From Carallia brachiata (Eukaryota; Streptophyta; Magnoliopsida; Malpighiales; Rhizophoraceae): a DNA stretch of 64,000 bases. Of the stretch, positions 1 to 11,613 are shown in pieces. The position numbers and the translations under genes are program-made. The stretch is from contig JADCRB010000025.1 in assembly GCA_021464245.1 (NCBI GenBank), forward strand, positions 5,814,316 to 5,878,315, given 5' to 3'. The notes under the pieces were generated by a model. The model was not told the origin of the DNA, searched no databases, and saw only the letters and a list, made by a program, of their open reading frames with translations. Each line of letters starts with the position of its first letter. Position 1 is the stretch's first letter.

Positions 1-984
1 GAGAAAGGGCCTCGTAATAAAAGTTGCCACTACAAAAAAGCACATGTTAGGAATAGGAAGAGTGATCTTTTGAAGCCAGTGTGCTGCGTACTTCGGGGCA
101 CCGATATAAGTCCCTTCTCAAACTGCACAATTATATAATCATCCTTTGGAATTTGGACTTGGCATCGCAATATCTGGTGTAAAACTTCTAAAATTTGCTT
201 CAAGATAAACGAGGTCGGTCTAAAATTTAAGTAAAAGAATTTGTAGACTCAGAGACCAGAAACTTGGGGAAAGGCGTTTATCGTGACACATTAGTGTGAA
301 ATATTCCGGAAATACACTTTGGCTGACAAAATCACGATCAAGACATACAGCAACACAAAAGCATTTTTGCTCAAGGAAAATCTAACAGATATTTTACTCA
401 TGATAGTGAAATGTATCAGACGCTCCTATTGCATTTAGATCACTTCTGCACAAGTACATGCACAAGCTGGCAAAGTATGTGCTAGTTTGTTTTTCCCAGC
501 AGATGTATCAATTTCCTGTTCAAAGTAAGCAGCCGCCATTACCTCTAGGCATGCTCTCACCACATCAGTTTCTCTGATAAGAAAGTAGCCCGTTGCACGA
601 GTTTCAGTGTCATGTTAACTGCATGCAACATGAGCATAAACATACAATAAAGTGTTTCTGGTTGAACATTCAGAACTCTTACGCCAGGCATCAACCTAAT
701 TGGGCGGTGTAGCTGACCATTCCATCCATAACATCTATTAAGCAGTAGTATCCTCAACCTCTAATAAACAGCTAACACATGCAAAACAACTGATGTTAAA
801 AATTTGATCAGGTCAATACGTCAGCGATAAGTAGCCTGTCACCAACCAAACTACATCAGTGATTGGCCTTACCCCACCCACTCCACATGCCAACCATGTT
901 CAAAAATGAACTGGCAGGCACATATCCACTGGGTAACCTCTCATAAAGATGGAAATGAAGTAAATTGATGTTTCAAATGCATAC
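1..984 (-). other. Intron of the RF298-type gene running off the window
   Basis: The RF298-type coding exon ends at a GT donor at 984/983 on the minus strand, and no further exon can be recognised down to position 1. The sequence is AT-rich, holds stop codons in all frames, and its only ORFs are short with no family resemblance. The missing 3' exons should encode the rest of the coiled coil and the C-terminal RING finger. Confidence 0.6.
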
Positions 985-3147
985 CTCATGTTGTTCCTGT
1001 AGTTGCTTAGCCTGCTCTAGATCCTTTAATAGCTGTGCAACCTTGCGTTTTTCAGCCACTAGCTCTTCCTGGAGCACAGTTTTCTGCTTCTCCCATGATT
1101 GATACTTTGTCAGTGTTGTCTTCTCTCTCTTTAACACTTCCTGGCAGCTTACTGCTGACTCAGCTGCACGTAATTTAGCGGCATCCATCTCTTGCCTCAG
1201 TGCCGCTTTCTCCACCTCAAGTCTTCGGACAGCAGAATTCGCTCTCTCCACCTGTCCACTAGCCTTGCCCAAAGCATTTTCCATCTCAGTAAGCTTCTTC
1301 ATTGTGTTCTCCTCCAAGACTCGCTTCTCTTTCTTCAGCCGTTCAACTTCTTCTTTTTCTTGCCTCAATGACTTAAGTTCGGCCTTGTCTTTACTCAGCC
1401 GTCGGGCAGCCTGCATAACTTTCTGATTTGCCCACTCAGTCCATTCTTCAAGCTGATTTTGCAGGTCGTGCACCCTGGGAAGCAATTTCATAATCATTTC
1501 ATCCTTCTTGTCTTGGGGAGCCATCTGTGCCAGAGACTTATCATACATTCTTCCATCATAAACATGATCAGAACCCTCGCCATTGCAGCCAACAGCCAAT
1601 TCAGAGTAGGCGACTTTAGTTGGCAAGGAAAGGGAGAGTTCGGTATTGGCAACCGGTAATGCAGGTGGATTGCCTGCCACAGTTGGCGCATTAACTTGGG
1701 GCAATGTGGATGAAATATTGGTCTCCGACACAGAAGAAATTGTATTTGAAGTATCTAAATTAATGCATGCTGAGGAAGAGAGTCCACAATTGCTTAAAAG
1801 ATTATGGCTCCCATTATCTTCAGGCGCATCGACTCCCATTGCCTTACTTAACCTTATTGCGGCATTCTTGATATTAGCTGCAGAGTCTGAAACAGATTTT
1901 AGTTTCTTATCCAACATAAAACTACCCAAACCACTCAGTTTCCCTGCTCTTGAAGATCCTTTAGACCCGTATGCCCGATAGCTCTTCTCAAGATGAAGTG
2001 ACTTCTGTCGAAGTATGTATTCTCTCTTGCTGCTGCCAGAATGGACCTTTTTGCTAACTATAAATTTTTCTTCCACTAGTGGAGAGTGAGAGGTTCCAGC
2101 AATGCTAAAGGATTTTTCCACCGGATCAAATGTAGAATTTAATCCATCTTTTTCGGAGCCTGGTCCACCAAGGGCAACAGGCTTCTTTGGTTTTACCACG
2201 TTTGGAGTTCCTGTAATGCTGGTTGACTCGGATGGAGAACTGTGAGAACAAGAGAGAGAAGGTATTGGTTTACGAGGATCAGGAAGATTTAACTCAGAAC
2301 ATTTGACTTCTGTTTTAGACTGTGGTTGGGTGGAAACAGAGGAAGTCCCATTTGATGAACCATCAGGAGCAAAACCACCCAAGGGATCACCATTTGTTGC
2401 ACAAGCATGAGACACATTCATGTCACAGATTAACAACCACCACATTGCATCCCCAGTGCTGAAGAAAGGTCTAACTTCTCGGAGAACGCAAACCAATTCT
2501 GCCAATATATATTTCTCCAGCTGCTGTAAATCCTCAAAGCAGTGTTCCCTGGAAGGATCAATCTCTTGACCATTCCTAAGACATGCCAATGTGTTATCCA
2601 CTATGTTTGACTCTGTATCTTTGCATCCATAACAAAGGCCAGACCTCAAAATGGCCTTTGTGGCAACTTCTTCACTATAACCACAAGCAACAATTTTTTT
2701 AATTGCACTCCTGAAGATTGCATCCAAGTTGCTTAACAAAAGTTCTTCTAGCTGGGATTCTGTAAGATCGCTCCAATCAGCATCGGGATTCCTCAGACTC
2801 CAGCTCCTCTCTAAGATGGCTTGGGCCAATCTCAGAGGAACCTACCGCACTAGCCAATCCAAGGTCAAGTTTCAATCCATCAGAATGTCTTGATTAACCT
2901 CAGTCACACCACACAGATCACAGGGACTAGATGGCCCATGGCCTGGGGTTGCTTCAAATTTCTCAGCAGAGAATTCATATCCTGGGCAATCGATCAGAGG
3001 TGAAGATACAATCTTATGCGGGTCGCTTAAAGGGGGATCAGTCCGAAATTTCCTCTTATTTCTGCTTCCTTTTTCTTGGACTGACACCAATGGAGACAAC
3101 TGATCACCACAACAACTACCGTTGGCTTTAGCAACCATCGATGCCAT
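985..3147 (-). CDS. RF298: RF298/RF4-type putative RING E3 ubiquitin ligase, 5' coding exon with two frameshifts
   Basis: N-terminal about 720 codons of a plant RF298/RF4 (MIP1-like) protein, a putative E3 ubiquitin ligase that normally ends in a RING finger; that end lies outside the window. Translation starts at ATG 3147 (MASMVA...), just inside the exon that follows a 5'-UTR intron. Family hallmarks are the conserved CDLCG segment, the DADWSDLTE block, a UBA-like stretch (AIKKIVACGYSEEVATKAI), the REHCFEDLQQLEKYILAEL block, a basic low-complexity middle, and a long coiled coil from about codon 470. The exon ends at donor CATGAG|GTATGC (985/984). The frame is broken twice. Near 2887 one C appears lost (family NQDHSDGLKL is restored by GACC instead of GAC), giving an immediate TGA. 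At 2785-2787 a compensating base restores the frame at DADWSDL. Between them a 34-residue family segment is readable only in the shifted frame. Family identity is sure; an intact product is not. Confidence 0.82.
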
Positions 3148-3153
3148 ATCAAG

Positions 3154-3731
3154 CTGCACCAAAACGGGAAAAAAGAAATCAACTTTGTCAATAAACTCAT
3201 ATCAATTCATTCATTACCAACTGGGTCAACCGCAAATGCGACAAATTCAAGATATCAAACTCAAGAAAAGCACAAACTCTAGAACTCACTATCAAAAGCA
3301 AGCTCATCAGATCAACAACTGATAAAATCATTAAATATACACACAAACACACGCATCAATCCACTTATACATTAGACTGAAGGCTGAAAAACCTCACTAC
3401 AAATACTTAAACCAAAAAGACAAATCCAGAATTTCCGTATCCACAATCACAAATCAATGCACCATAAGAGGAGAAATATAAAACACCCACAACCAATCAA
3501 TCAAGCACAAACCCAGTTGAAAAAACCGTGATTTACCGAGACCCATTAGATGAATTTGGCCAATAATCCATAATCAAGAATCAATCAATGGATCAAAACA
3601 GGTTAAACAGATAAAAACAAGAATTAATAAAGAGAGAAACCACTGATGACATTACAAAAAATACCCAGAAAACAAGTACGAGGATTTTTTTAGATTTATT
3701 GTCGGAAAAAATAGAACGATCGGAGGCGTAC
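3154..3731 (-). other. 5'-UTR intron of the RF298-type gene
   Basis: On the minus strand a donor CTG|GTACGC at 3731 and an acceptor TTTTGGTGCAG at 3154 bracket AT-rich sequence directly upstream of the start codon at 3147. A leader intron abutting the ATG explains why the in-frame upstream ATG at 3162 lies in the acceptor region and is unlikely to be used. Inferred from splice consensus only. Confidence 0.6.
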
Positions 3732-4215
3732 CAGAATCGTAAGATTCTTGTTCCAAGCGGAAACGGAGGCGTCTGACACCAATCTCAGAACATGAAAGGT
3801 AGCAGCAGCCGATTATATTCTGATCTCTTTTATTTTTTATTTTTTATTTTTTGTTTTTGCATTGCCTTTATTTTATTTTACTTTTTTCTTTTCTCAAATT
3901 TCTTGGACAAAATGAAATGGAATCCCTCACTTTCGCTCTCTCTGTCTGTCTATTTATATACAAAGAAATTACAAAAATATATTCAGAAAATGAATTATTA
4001 TTATTATTATTATTATATTTGTTTCGATATTACATGCTAACCGAACCATGTAACCACGTTTAGCCCAATGTCTGGTTTCCTGAGTTAACCAATGGTTAGT
4101 GTAAAATAGCCATCTTGATCTAGTCATTAGTCAATAGTGGAATGTGGGTAATTTGCACTTTTATTGATTTCCCCTATATTAACTATGATTTACTATAAGA
4201 AAATTATATTAACTA

Positions 4216-4247
<32 letters not shown>

Positions 4248-4762
4248 CTATCTTGATCTAGTCATTAGTCAATAGTGGAATGTGGGTAATTTGCACTTTT
4301 ATTGATTTCCCCTATAAAACTATGATTACTATAAGAAAATTATATATATATATATAATATGCAAATTTTGTTGTCCTCGTTGAATGCAGGCTCAAAGACA
4401 TGTAAGGGAAGAAATAATTTTCAATGTTATAATTGTTCAATTCGAATCTTATTTATAGTTAATTAATAAAAAAATTATTGATTATTTTTTCTTCACAATA
4501 ATGCTGTTGAAATTTGATTTCAATGGTTGTGAAAAAGTTTTTTTTTTTTTTTGATAAATCGGTTGTGAAAAAGTTTAAATGGCAAAAAAAATCTATAGCT
4601 TTAAATTAATTTTTGTTATGCTACTAAATTTATTTTTTTTTTATTTTGTAAAAATAATTGAATCAATGGCAAGAAATGTTCAAAATTTTGAAGCTAATAA
4701 AATTTCCTCTATAAAATTTTTAATATTCTTTTTTTTTTTTTGGGAGGAAAAAACTCAACTTA
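3732..4762. other. Intergenic/promoter region upstream of the RF298-type gene
   Basis: Contains the non-coding first exon and promoter of the minus-strand gene, T-rich and pyrimidine-rich runs, an ATT microsatellite near 3996-4018, the roughly 100-bp direct duplication listed separately, and no recognisable coding sequence. Confidence 0.5.
4107..4344 (+). repeat. Direct duplication of about 100 bp separated by a (TA)n tract
   Basis: The segment beginning TAGCCATCTTGATCTAG at 4107 recurs at 4245 with only a few differences, through TTTCCCCTATA to about 4209 and 4344. The copies are 138 bp apart and flank a (TA)n run at about 4217-4246. The AT tract probably promoted slippage or unequal exchange. 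No coding potential. Confidence 0.85.
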
Positions 4763-5041
4763 GGTCCGTTTGTTTGCTGTAAAATAACTTACATTTGTAA
4801 AATATTTGCAGGGGAAAATATTTGCAGTGAAAATAATGATTTTCCTTTATCACCTACTTATAACACAATTTGTGTTTTTCCTTAAAATAACTTTAGCTCT
4901 GTAAAAAGAGAAGTTATTTTACCTGAAAATCTAAAAATTTTCTCCAAATTTTGCCAATGTAAAATATTTTCAGTGAAACAAACGCCGAAAATCCTGTAAA
5001 ATTTTTTTCTATAAAATATTTTACAGGAAATAAACACACCC
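4763..5041. mobile_element. Tourist-like (PIF/Harbinger) MITE, 279 bp, TTA target duplication
   Basis: Bounded by TTA at 4760-4762 and 5042-5044. The inverted ends read GGTCCGTTTGTTTGC at the left and GGGTGTGTTTATTTCC at the right (reverse complement), both followed by TGTAAAATA. A 3-bp TWA target duplication with GG...GTTT ends is the Harbinger/Tourist signature. It has no ORF, so it is non-autonomous. Confidence 0.75.
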
Positions 5042-5109
5042 TTAGACGACTATAGAATGAGGCATTAAAACACCACAAATGTTATTCAAAAGCAATTGCA
5101 AACTGGGGC

Positions 5110-5430
5110 TAGGAAAAACAGAAAAAGTTTCCACTTGATCAAAAGTCATGTAGCAAGAAAGTCTGCCACTTTGTTGGCCTCCCAATAAGTATGTTGAACT
5201 GAAACATCCCAGCTCCTCCAAATAAGCTCTTTACACTCCATAATGAGGTTGGAATGAAGATGCAAATGTGAGACACATCTTTAGTCAAAGCATCTCTAAC
5301 TAATTGAGAATCAATTTCCAAGATAAGTTTGGCAAAACCAGCAGTCCATGTCAACAAGAGCCCTGTAGGACCCCCACAATTCAGCAACAAATGCAGTGAA
5401 ATGACCAACCTTTTGTGTCTGAAGCCACCC
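5110..5430 (-). pseudogene. Degenerate LINE-type RNase H domain fragment
   Basis: Minus-strand translation in shifting frames gives the typical end of the RNase H-like domain of plant non-LTR retrotransposons: VGHFTAFVAELWGSYRAL, then in another frame AKLILEIDSQLVRDAL, then MECKELIWRSWDV...HTYWEANKVADFLAT. The three blocks occur in the family order (AELW...L, E-x-DS-x-xV, H...REAN-x-VAD). At least two frameshifts and an early stop show it is dead. No intact reverse transcriptase is adjacent, so this is a truncated relic. Confidence 0.75.
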
Positions 5431-5648
5431 ATCCAATATATCCAATGAAAAATAAATATTAATCTCTTTTTTTTTTTCTTTGTGCTAAAAACAGAAATCA
5501 TTATTTATCTTTACAGTTTACAGAGCAGTGAACGGCAAGTCGTTTTATCCGGGACCGTCAATTTACACCAAAAGGTAAGCTTATATGAATGACAAATTGA
5601 CAACAACAAAAACAATAAAAAAAATTTTTAAAAAAAAGAAGGAGAAAA

Positions 5649-6266
5649 ATGGCCCGGTCGCAGTCGGCAGTAGCACCACCAGACCAACCTGCTCTGCACC
5701 GGAGCGACGCCGACGACGACGACGAGAACGTAAAGCAACTCCAAGAATGCTCATCTCTCTATCTCTCCCTCCAGGTGGTGATCACCAGACCAGGCCAATA
5801 GCATTTATCTATTATATTTAATAAGCTGTGATAGTAATAATATTGATTCTTACAGATTATGTCAAATATGTTCATATTTGGGCATTGGATTGGATTTTTG
5901 CAGGATTGTCTTATCAATAGCAACAGGAACTGGAGATCTTGCCAGAAGGGTATGCTTATCAACCCCTTTTACTCATTCAAACTTTTTGGGTTTTTTTTTT
6001 TTCCCCTTAATTATGACTCACTTGGAAGTTTTTTTTTTTAATTTTAATTTTAATTTTAATTTTAATTTTAATTTTTTGTTTTCCCTTTATTTTCTTTGAA
6101 CCCCAAAAAGGAAAAAAGAATGTTATGTTAGCTTTGTTTTGATTTTATTGATTTTGGGTCTACATGGATTTGTGTTACAATGCTATGTTTGTTAAAATGC
6201 TTAGCAGAGGTTCAAGCTCTGAAGGCATGCAATGAGAAGAGAAAGGAGAATGACAAAGGAAAATGA
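5649..6266 (+). CDS. Twin-CX9C (CHCH) mitochondrial protein, COX-assembly type
   Basis: Three-exon gene for 76 residues: exons 5649-5774, 5904-5949 and 6208-6266, joined by GT-AG introns with phases that fit exactly. The protein starts MARSQSAVAPPDQP, has an acidic DADDDDE stretch, then ECSSLYLSLQDC (C-x9-C), an SNRNWRSC loop and CQKEVQALKAC (second C-x9-C), and ends in a charged tail (NEKRKENDKGK). Paired C-x9-C helices define the CHCH fold, oxidised by the Mia40 relay in the mitochondrial intermembrane space; many members assist cytochrome c oxidase assembly (COX19, COA4/CMC types). Which subfamily it belongs to cannot be settled by eye. The exons are too short to stand out as ORFs, so this gene is easily missed. 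The reconstruction is convincing because all four cysteines, both intron phases and the stop codon agree. Confidence 0.85.
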
Positions 6267-6314
6267 AAGGTTTTTCCAGTTACAAAGGCTATGCCAACCT
6301 GGATTTTTTGGTAT

Positions 6315-6425
6315 ATCGAAATCGTGGTCGAGTGGACAATCACTTGACTAATCTAGGAATTTGTTTGTAATTTTGAATAATTTTCTCTCCCAACAAATAT
6401 TGTTTTTCATATTCGAATCTCAACC
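6315..6425 (+). mobile_element. tRNA-like retroposon fragment (possible SINE)
   Basis: CGTGGTCGAGTGGACAATC resembles a Ser-type tRNA A box (GGTCGAGTGG) and TATTCGAATCTCA about 90 bp downstream resembles a B box. The spacing is too long for a working pol III promoter, so the sequence would be a degraded or interrupted SINE. No clear target duplication seen. Confidence 0.35.
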
Positions 6426-7034
6426 CAACCTAAATTTTGGCTATGAATTAATACCCACTTTTTTTTTTGTACTTTTTTTGGTGCCCCTTCTCTCTATTTT
6501 TCATAAATTTTGTGGGTACTCTTCTTACCTCAGCTCAGCTGCTTCTGTGGTAAATGACAAATTGCTGTCGGCAATTGGCATCTCATTTGTTTTCTCGAGG
6601 AGTTATGCCACGTATCCAATGCCAGAGTATAAGAATTGCAGTAAGCAGCCTTGTGGTGTTGACAACTGGATGCTCTATCATGACAACAACAAATGCTACT
6701 CATTGTCACTTTCGACCTTCTTGGCATTTCGTTTGTAGAAGGATTATGCAATGTTTCTTCGGACAGGAATATGGTTACCTTATAGGCTTCTCGTGGTACC
6801 AGCCCCTGAACTCCTGACCTGTAAGTATTTCTAATAGTTCAGATCATGCATGTGCATTTCTTTTTACGAGGCAAACTGAAAGAGCAGGATAGGAGAATCA
6901 TTACGACTCGAACTCGAACTCAAAAATAAGAAATTTTAACAAAGGTGTCTTGACCAATTGTAGACTATCATGTTTGTTTGTTCGTTAGAATCTCTTTTAT
7001 GAATTATAAGACAGAGTTTAGGTGGCAAAAGGCT

Positions 7035-7225
7035 CAAGGGCATGGGTTGGACCAGCGGTAATAGGTTTATGCTTACCTGCAAGGTCAGGAGTTTGAATCT
7101 CTACAAGTTCAAACAGGGGCCTGGAGGTTTAAGCCCTTACTCTACATGTGTGGATGAGATTGTTTGCTGGAGCCCGACGTTTACCCACCAAAGCTAGGGT
7201 CCTCATCAGGAGAAAAAAAAGGAAA
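7035..7225 (+). mobile_element. tRNA-derived SINE-like element
   Basis: TTGGACCAGCGGTAATAGG at 7047 resembles an A box and GGAGTTTGAATCTC at 7088 a B box, with tRNA-like spacing of about 40 bp. The body continues through an unrelated region and ends in GGAG followed by an A-rich tail near 7218. This layout is that of plant tRNA-derived SINEs. Element ends are approximate and no exact target duplication was found. Confidence 0.5.
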
Positions 7226-8907
7226 AAATGAGACACAAATCACGTGTATGTAGCTTTTCAATTGTATCCCTTGTTGAAGCCAAGCAATTGGAACCTTTTG
7301 ATGGATTCTTCAGTGACAAGAAATTGAGGGGCTGCAGTGATTGACAAGTCAATCACCTCTACAGCCAGACCTTCGATGCACAAAGCGTCTTGAACTGATC
7401 CTAGCCCCCTTAAATTGAATCTTTCTTTGGATATCCTTGAAAATATGAGTGACCATTGTATCGAAGCCTAAACTGTTCTGTGAGGAAATTTCCACTTCTG
7501 CCAAAATGGAATCAAGGGGTTCATATTCTGAATGTTGTGGCTCTCAGGCATTAAACTGTAACTTGCGTTATCAGTTAGTTTGATGCTTTCTTTGTTTTCT
7601 CGACCATGGTAATAGGCAACCACACGCTTAATTTTCGCAATAAAAAATAAAAGTGGTATCCATGTATGTTTTCCGATAGAGATATAGCATCTTATCCATC
7701 AGGACAGAGCATAACAAATATATCAACGCTATGTCCTACCTCGGCAGGTTTTACTTCCCTGATCAGACATTTTATCCACTCTGCAGAAGTACAGATAGCA
7801 ATCGAAATTGGCCATGGCAACATCATTCTTTTTTTTTTTTTTTTCAGAATGGCAAGATCAATTTATCATGCTTCAAGAGGTGAGGTCATGTGTATTACTA
7901 GGATATGTAATACTTTGTTACTTTGAGAAAAGTATAACAAGCGCATGAGAAAGTTGCATTCCATGAATACAACCCCGTAGCGAAAACATTATTGGACTGG
8001 CAACCAACCAGAGGCCAGGGGGATGAACCAGAATATCTGGTACAAGGCTCAAAATCATTGAACAAGACAGCACACTCGTTGCTCAAAAGAACAAAAACAA
8101 GATTCGTCTGTAATATTCGTCATGTGTCTGCATGAACTCCAGTAATCAGATTGCTATTGGACGCAAAAATGACTATCCTGAGTGAGATGCCTTAAAGGAT
8201 GAGTTTACTCCTTTCAATTTAGTCTTCAGAAAGACCGTACAAGGTTGAGTGTCTCAGCTGTAAACCACATGAAATCTCTTCTTTGTAAGACAATCTAAAG
8301 AAAAAAAAAAAAAAAAAGATGTCTTCATAAATTTCAGGATCATCATTTTCCAACCTCCAGGAACCGTTCCAACCTTAGTTCGTAATTCATCCTTCTACTT
8401 TAGAATGGGAGGTCCAATGTTACCGCAGAAAGAAGAGCTTTCCGTCCTTCTGAAGCAGTTGTGTCATTGCCTTGGACATCCTTGAGCGAACGAGTCTTTC
8501 AACGGCATAATGTTTTGCCTTCGGTGTTGGTAGAGGCACCATCAACCCCCATCCTAATACATGCCAGAAGAGAGTCAAATCACATCATCATCCAAGACTT
8601 CGAAAGAGTAGAATTCTTAGATCAAATTTTCAACAAACTAAGGAAATAATTTCACACATAAAAAACTATATGGATAAAGCAACAACAAAAACATAAGTAG
8701 GCATGTAAGAAAGATTCCTTTAGGCCGCCTTAATAGGACTACATAGTGAAAAAGCCAACAAAATTCCTTGGACAAGGATATGTAATATAAAAAGCACAAG
8801 ACAGCCTAGTAGACACACCGGTTCCAAAGACCTATGATGTGATGGAGAAGGAACAACAATAGCTGGGTTTCGATTCATTGAAAGTTGCGCATCTAATGAT
8901 CCACTTC

Positions 8908-10721
8908 TTATTGAATGGTATATTTTTCTGATCCAGATGCAGTGGAAATGTCAGAAATTCCTGTCCTTGAACTTGGTGGATTCTTGATGCCTTCAGCGTT
9001 TTCATCCATGGTACCAGCACCCAACTGTATTAACCAAAAGAATATCGAGGCAATTATAAGCAAACTGATGATAAGTCTACTCTCTCCTAAGCATTATTAC
9101 CCTTATTGCTTTAAAAAAAAAAAAAAAAAACTACCCGTATTTTTTTTTAAGATTGAGGCCATAATATTCATGTTAGAGCAAATAATAAAAAGGAACTCAA
9201 TGGCAGCCAGAGGAGGCAACAGATGCTGCTTACTTGAGACAGGTCTTTAATATAAACAATGATGATGGTAATATCATCTGTCCGATTTCCATACTCCAAC
9301 CACAGTTTGTATGACTCTCCAGCAATTGCAGCACATGCATCACGGGGATCTGTAAATCTTGCTGCCTGTGACGGGGCAGACAATACTTGGTAAGAATTGC
9401 ATTATGGAAGAAGGTTTTAATCATCTCAAAGCCTAGTGTATCACCATATGTTATCAGTAGTTATTTTGCAGGGAGGAAACCATTAAAAAAAAAAAAAGCC
9501 AAATATATTGCATAAATAGTGCCCAGCGATGGTAATTCAATTCCAGATGGTTCAGCTCATTTTAACAAGATAAAGCTACTTTGCTGAAATTGTAAATCAT
9601 GCAATGATTAATAACCTTCGAAGCCCACTAAAACAAAGCCGGGGGTGGAGGGATGTGTATAAAGAATGGCACAAATCACAGGAACCCTTCACTGAAAGAT
9701 ATTTACAAACTTACCTATAAAGGATATTACTCTATCACGCATATGAAATCAATTGGTTATTGAGAAAGCAACAAATGAAATATATAAACAGTAGGAGGTA
9801 ATAACTCATAAATCATACCATATCAACCACAGCCTGACTTGAGAGAAACTCAAAAACTCCATCACTTGCAACAACGAAGAACAAATGATTAGGTGTGAGT
9901 CGAACCGTTGATACTTCTGGAATCGCAACGACACCAATTTTCTCAGCAGTGCTATCCCCTACACTCCTAGTGAATGCAGCCCCAGCTAACATCCCATTCT
10001 GCACCCACACCCTTGGAGGATCCTCACCATGACTTTCCTCATCGCCCCACGTCTGTATATCAGGGTCCTTAAGCCCTTCCACTTGATCAGAGCTCAGAAC
10101 TGTTGCCCCACAAAGCTTCACCCTTTCATACTCATCCTTCCTGAATGGTGTCTGATCTCGTGACAAATCCTCAGCCACAATTTTATCCCCTTGCTTAACA
10201 GCAATCACAGCCCTTGAATCACCCACATTGGCAACATAGATTGTATCCCCAATAACAAGAACCGTTATAGCCGTTGTACCACTCATTGTATCATCAATTT
10301 CACTATTATGTAATTCAGAGTTTGTCATCAAGAAGGCTGACTCGTAAGCTTTAACAGGGTCATCCAAAGAAGGATAATTTGCCAATTTGTCAACTAACCT
10401 ATCCTTGACAAAATTCGAACATTGCGTGCCAAACTGACCATGCCCATCAAACACTCCGAAAAAATGGATATTGGGGTTACCTTGAAGCTGTCTTCTAATG
10501 CAGAAACTATCTTGATTTTCTTCATCCGGAGAATCCGGATAGTAACCTCTTTGAGTTAAGACAGAGTACTGCAATTTGAAGTGATGTGAAGGGACAGGGA
10601 CCACTTCTAGTAATCCTTGTGTCAGTATGTGCTTGTACGGACCTCCTTTCCTACGGACCCTGGAATCACCACGTAAGGATGATGAGCAGCGACTGCAACA
10701 CTTGCTGTGCACACAACCCAT
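8908..10721 (-). CDS. PP2C35: PP2C35-type protein phosphatase 2C
   Basis: Serine/threonine phosphatase of the PP2C (PPM) family, Mg2+/Mn2+-dependent, closest by recall to Arabidopsis PP2C 35 (At3g06270). Three coding exons on the minus strand, 9819-10721, 9234-9365 and 8908-9024, encode 383 residues. Motifs: FDGHG at residues 91-95 (metal-binding Asp), DDTMSGTTA at 143-151, [10 protein letters not shown] at 163-172, [11 protein letters not shown] at 284-294, and [10 protein letters not shown] in exon 2 (metal-binding Asp). The start MGCVHSK is a classic N-myristoylation (Gly2) plus palmitoylation (Cys3) signal, so plasma-membrane attachment is likely. Exon 3 encodes a Ser/Thr-rich non-catalytic tail ([12 protein letters not shown]...KYTIQ). 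The start 10721 is preferred over the upstream in-frame ATG at 10784, because a splice acceptor (TTTTCAG) lies between them. The catalytic core is intact. Confidence 0.92.
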
Positions 10722-11237
10722 GTTCTTGACAGGTTGTTTGCAGAAAAACCTGAAAAGACAGTCTAGATAATCAGAAAGAAGCAAACTTTAGCGGAAATAA
10801 AAGGGCATCTTTTGATTACAACCACAGAAAGAATGAACAGAAATGAGAAAGAATGAACAAACACAGAGCCAGGAAGAAGACCAGTCCAAACTCAAAATTT
10901 TCACAGTGGAAGAACTTACTTCTCTAAATACGATTCACATGTGGGTTGGACCAAAGAAGACGTTTTCCACCAGAACCGTCCAAGATTGGGATAACCTTCA
11001 GACTAAAAAATGAATCTTTTATCAAGAAAAATAAGCACAGAAACCCCTTTATAAGAAAGCCCTACAAGAATATCAAGGAGAAGAAGAAAAAAAAAGTCAG
11101 AAGCATTGCACATTCTCTGATCAAATCACGCGGTAAGGTATCTCCTTTCGTGGGGTTTTGAGAAAAAAGAAAAGAAAAAAGAAAGAAAGAAGTTGCTATT
11201 TTGGGGGCTCAAGAAGAGGAAAGAGGAGAGCTTTTAT
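10722..11237 (-). other. 5' leader and promoter of the PP2C gene
   Basis: AT-rich with A/G-rich runs. A likely leader-intron acceptor (TTTTCAG|GTTTTTC) lies near 10755 on the minus strand. The plus-strand ORF at 10946-11161 is lysine-rich low complexity and not a gene. Confidence 0.45.
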
Positions 11238-11613
11238 GGTATGTATGGTATGCGAAGGAAAATTGAGAAGGAGAATTGAGAAGGGAAAAAAAATATAATT
11301 ATTATTTTTTTTATTTTTTTATTTTTTATATTATTTTAAATAATTTTATTTTTTTTACTTTATTTTCATAAATTACTATTTATATTTTCTTTTAACATAC
11401 TTTCTTTCTCTCATCTTTTTTTATTATTCTAAATAATTTTATTTTCTCTCCACTTTTTCTCTTACAAATTACTATTCAGATTTTCTTTTACTTATTTTTT
11501 TCTCTTAACTTTCTCTACCACTTTAGATAATTTTATTTTCTCTTCATTTTTTTCTTTCTCTTTCTCTTCCTTTCCCCTCATTTCCCTCCTTTCTTGGCAC
11601 TCCTAACACACTC
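11238..11613. mobile_element. Tourist-like MITE, 376 bp, TTA target duplication
   Basis: TTA at 11235-11237 and again at 11614-11616 bracket an AT/pyrimidine-rich element. Its inverted ends (TGGTATGTATGG at the left; GAGTGTGTTAGGAGTG as the reverse complement of the right end) are diverged. The interior repeats TTTTATTTTCTCTCC...ACAAATTACTATT several times, as does the 377-bp element at 28227, so both belong to one family. Non-coding. Confidence 0.6.

Larger units (their letters stand above)
6267..8907. other. Region between the CHCH gene and the PP2C gene
   Basis: Holds the 3' UTR of the CHCH gene, two SINE-like sequences (listed), long T/A homopolymers, and the 3' UTR of the convergent PP2C gene at the right. 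The ORFs here (for example 6361-6738, 7666-7926, 8461-8649) show no family motif and no consistent splice structure, so I call no further gene. Confidence 0.5.

Noticed and set aside
1646..1981. 111-codon plus-strand ORF
   Set aside because: Antisense of the RF298 coding exon.
2829..3147. A short intron to explain the RF298 frame break
   Set aside because: GT and AG can be found, but the intervening sequence matches the family protein in another frame, so it is coding and the indel explanation is better.
5139..5501. 120-codon minus-strand ORF as a gene
   Set aside because: Only one of three frames of a decayed LINE RNase H domain; flanking blocks lie in other frames.
6315..7101. Functional tRNA genes at the A/B-box-like sequences
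   Set aside because: No cloverleaf can be formed; the boxes sit in longer sequence with an A-rich tail, as in SINEs.
8908..10784. PP2C as part of the PP2C/cNMP-binding/kinase fusion protein family
   Set aside because: Exons 2 and 3 end the protein at 383 residues with no cyclic-nucleotide or kinase domain, matching the stand-alone PP2C35 type.
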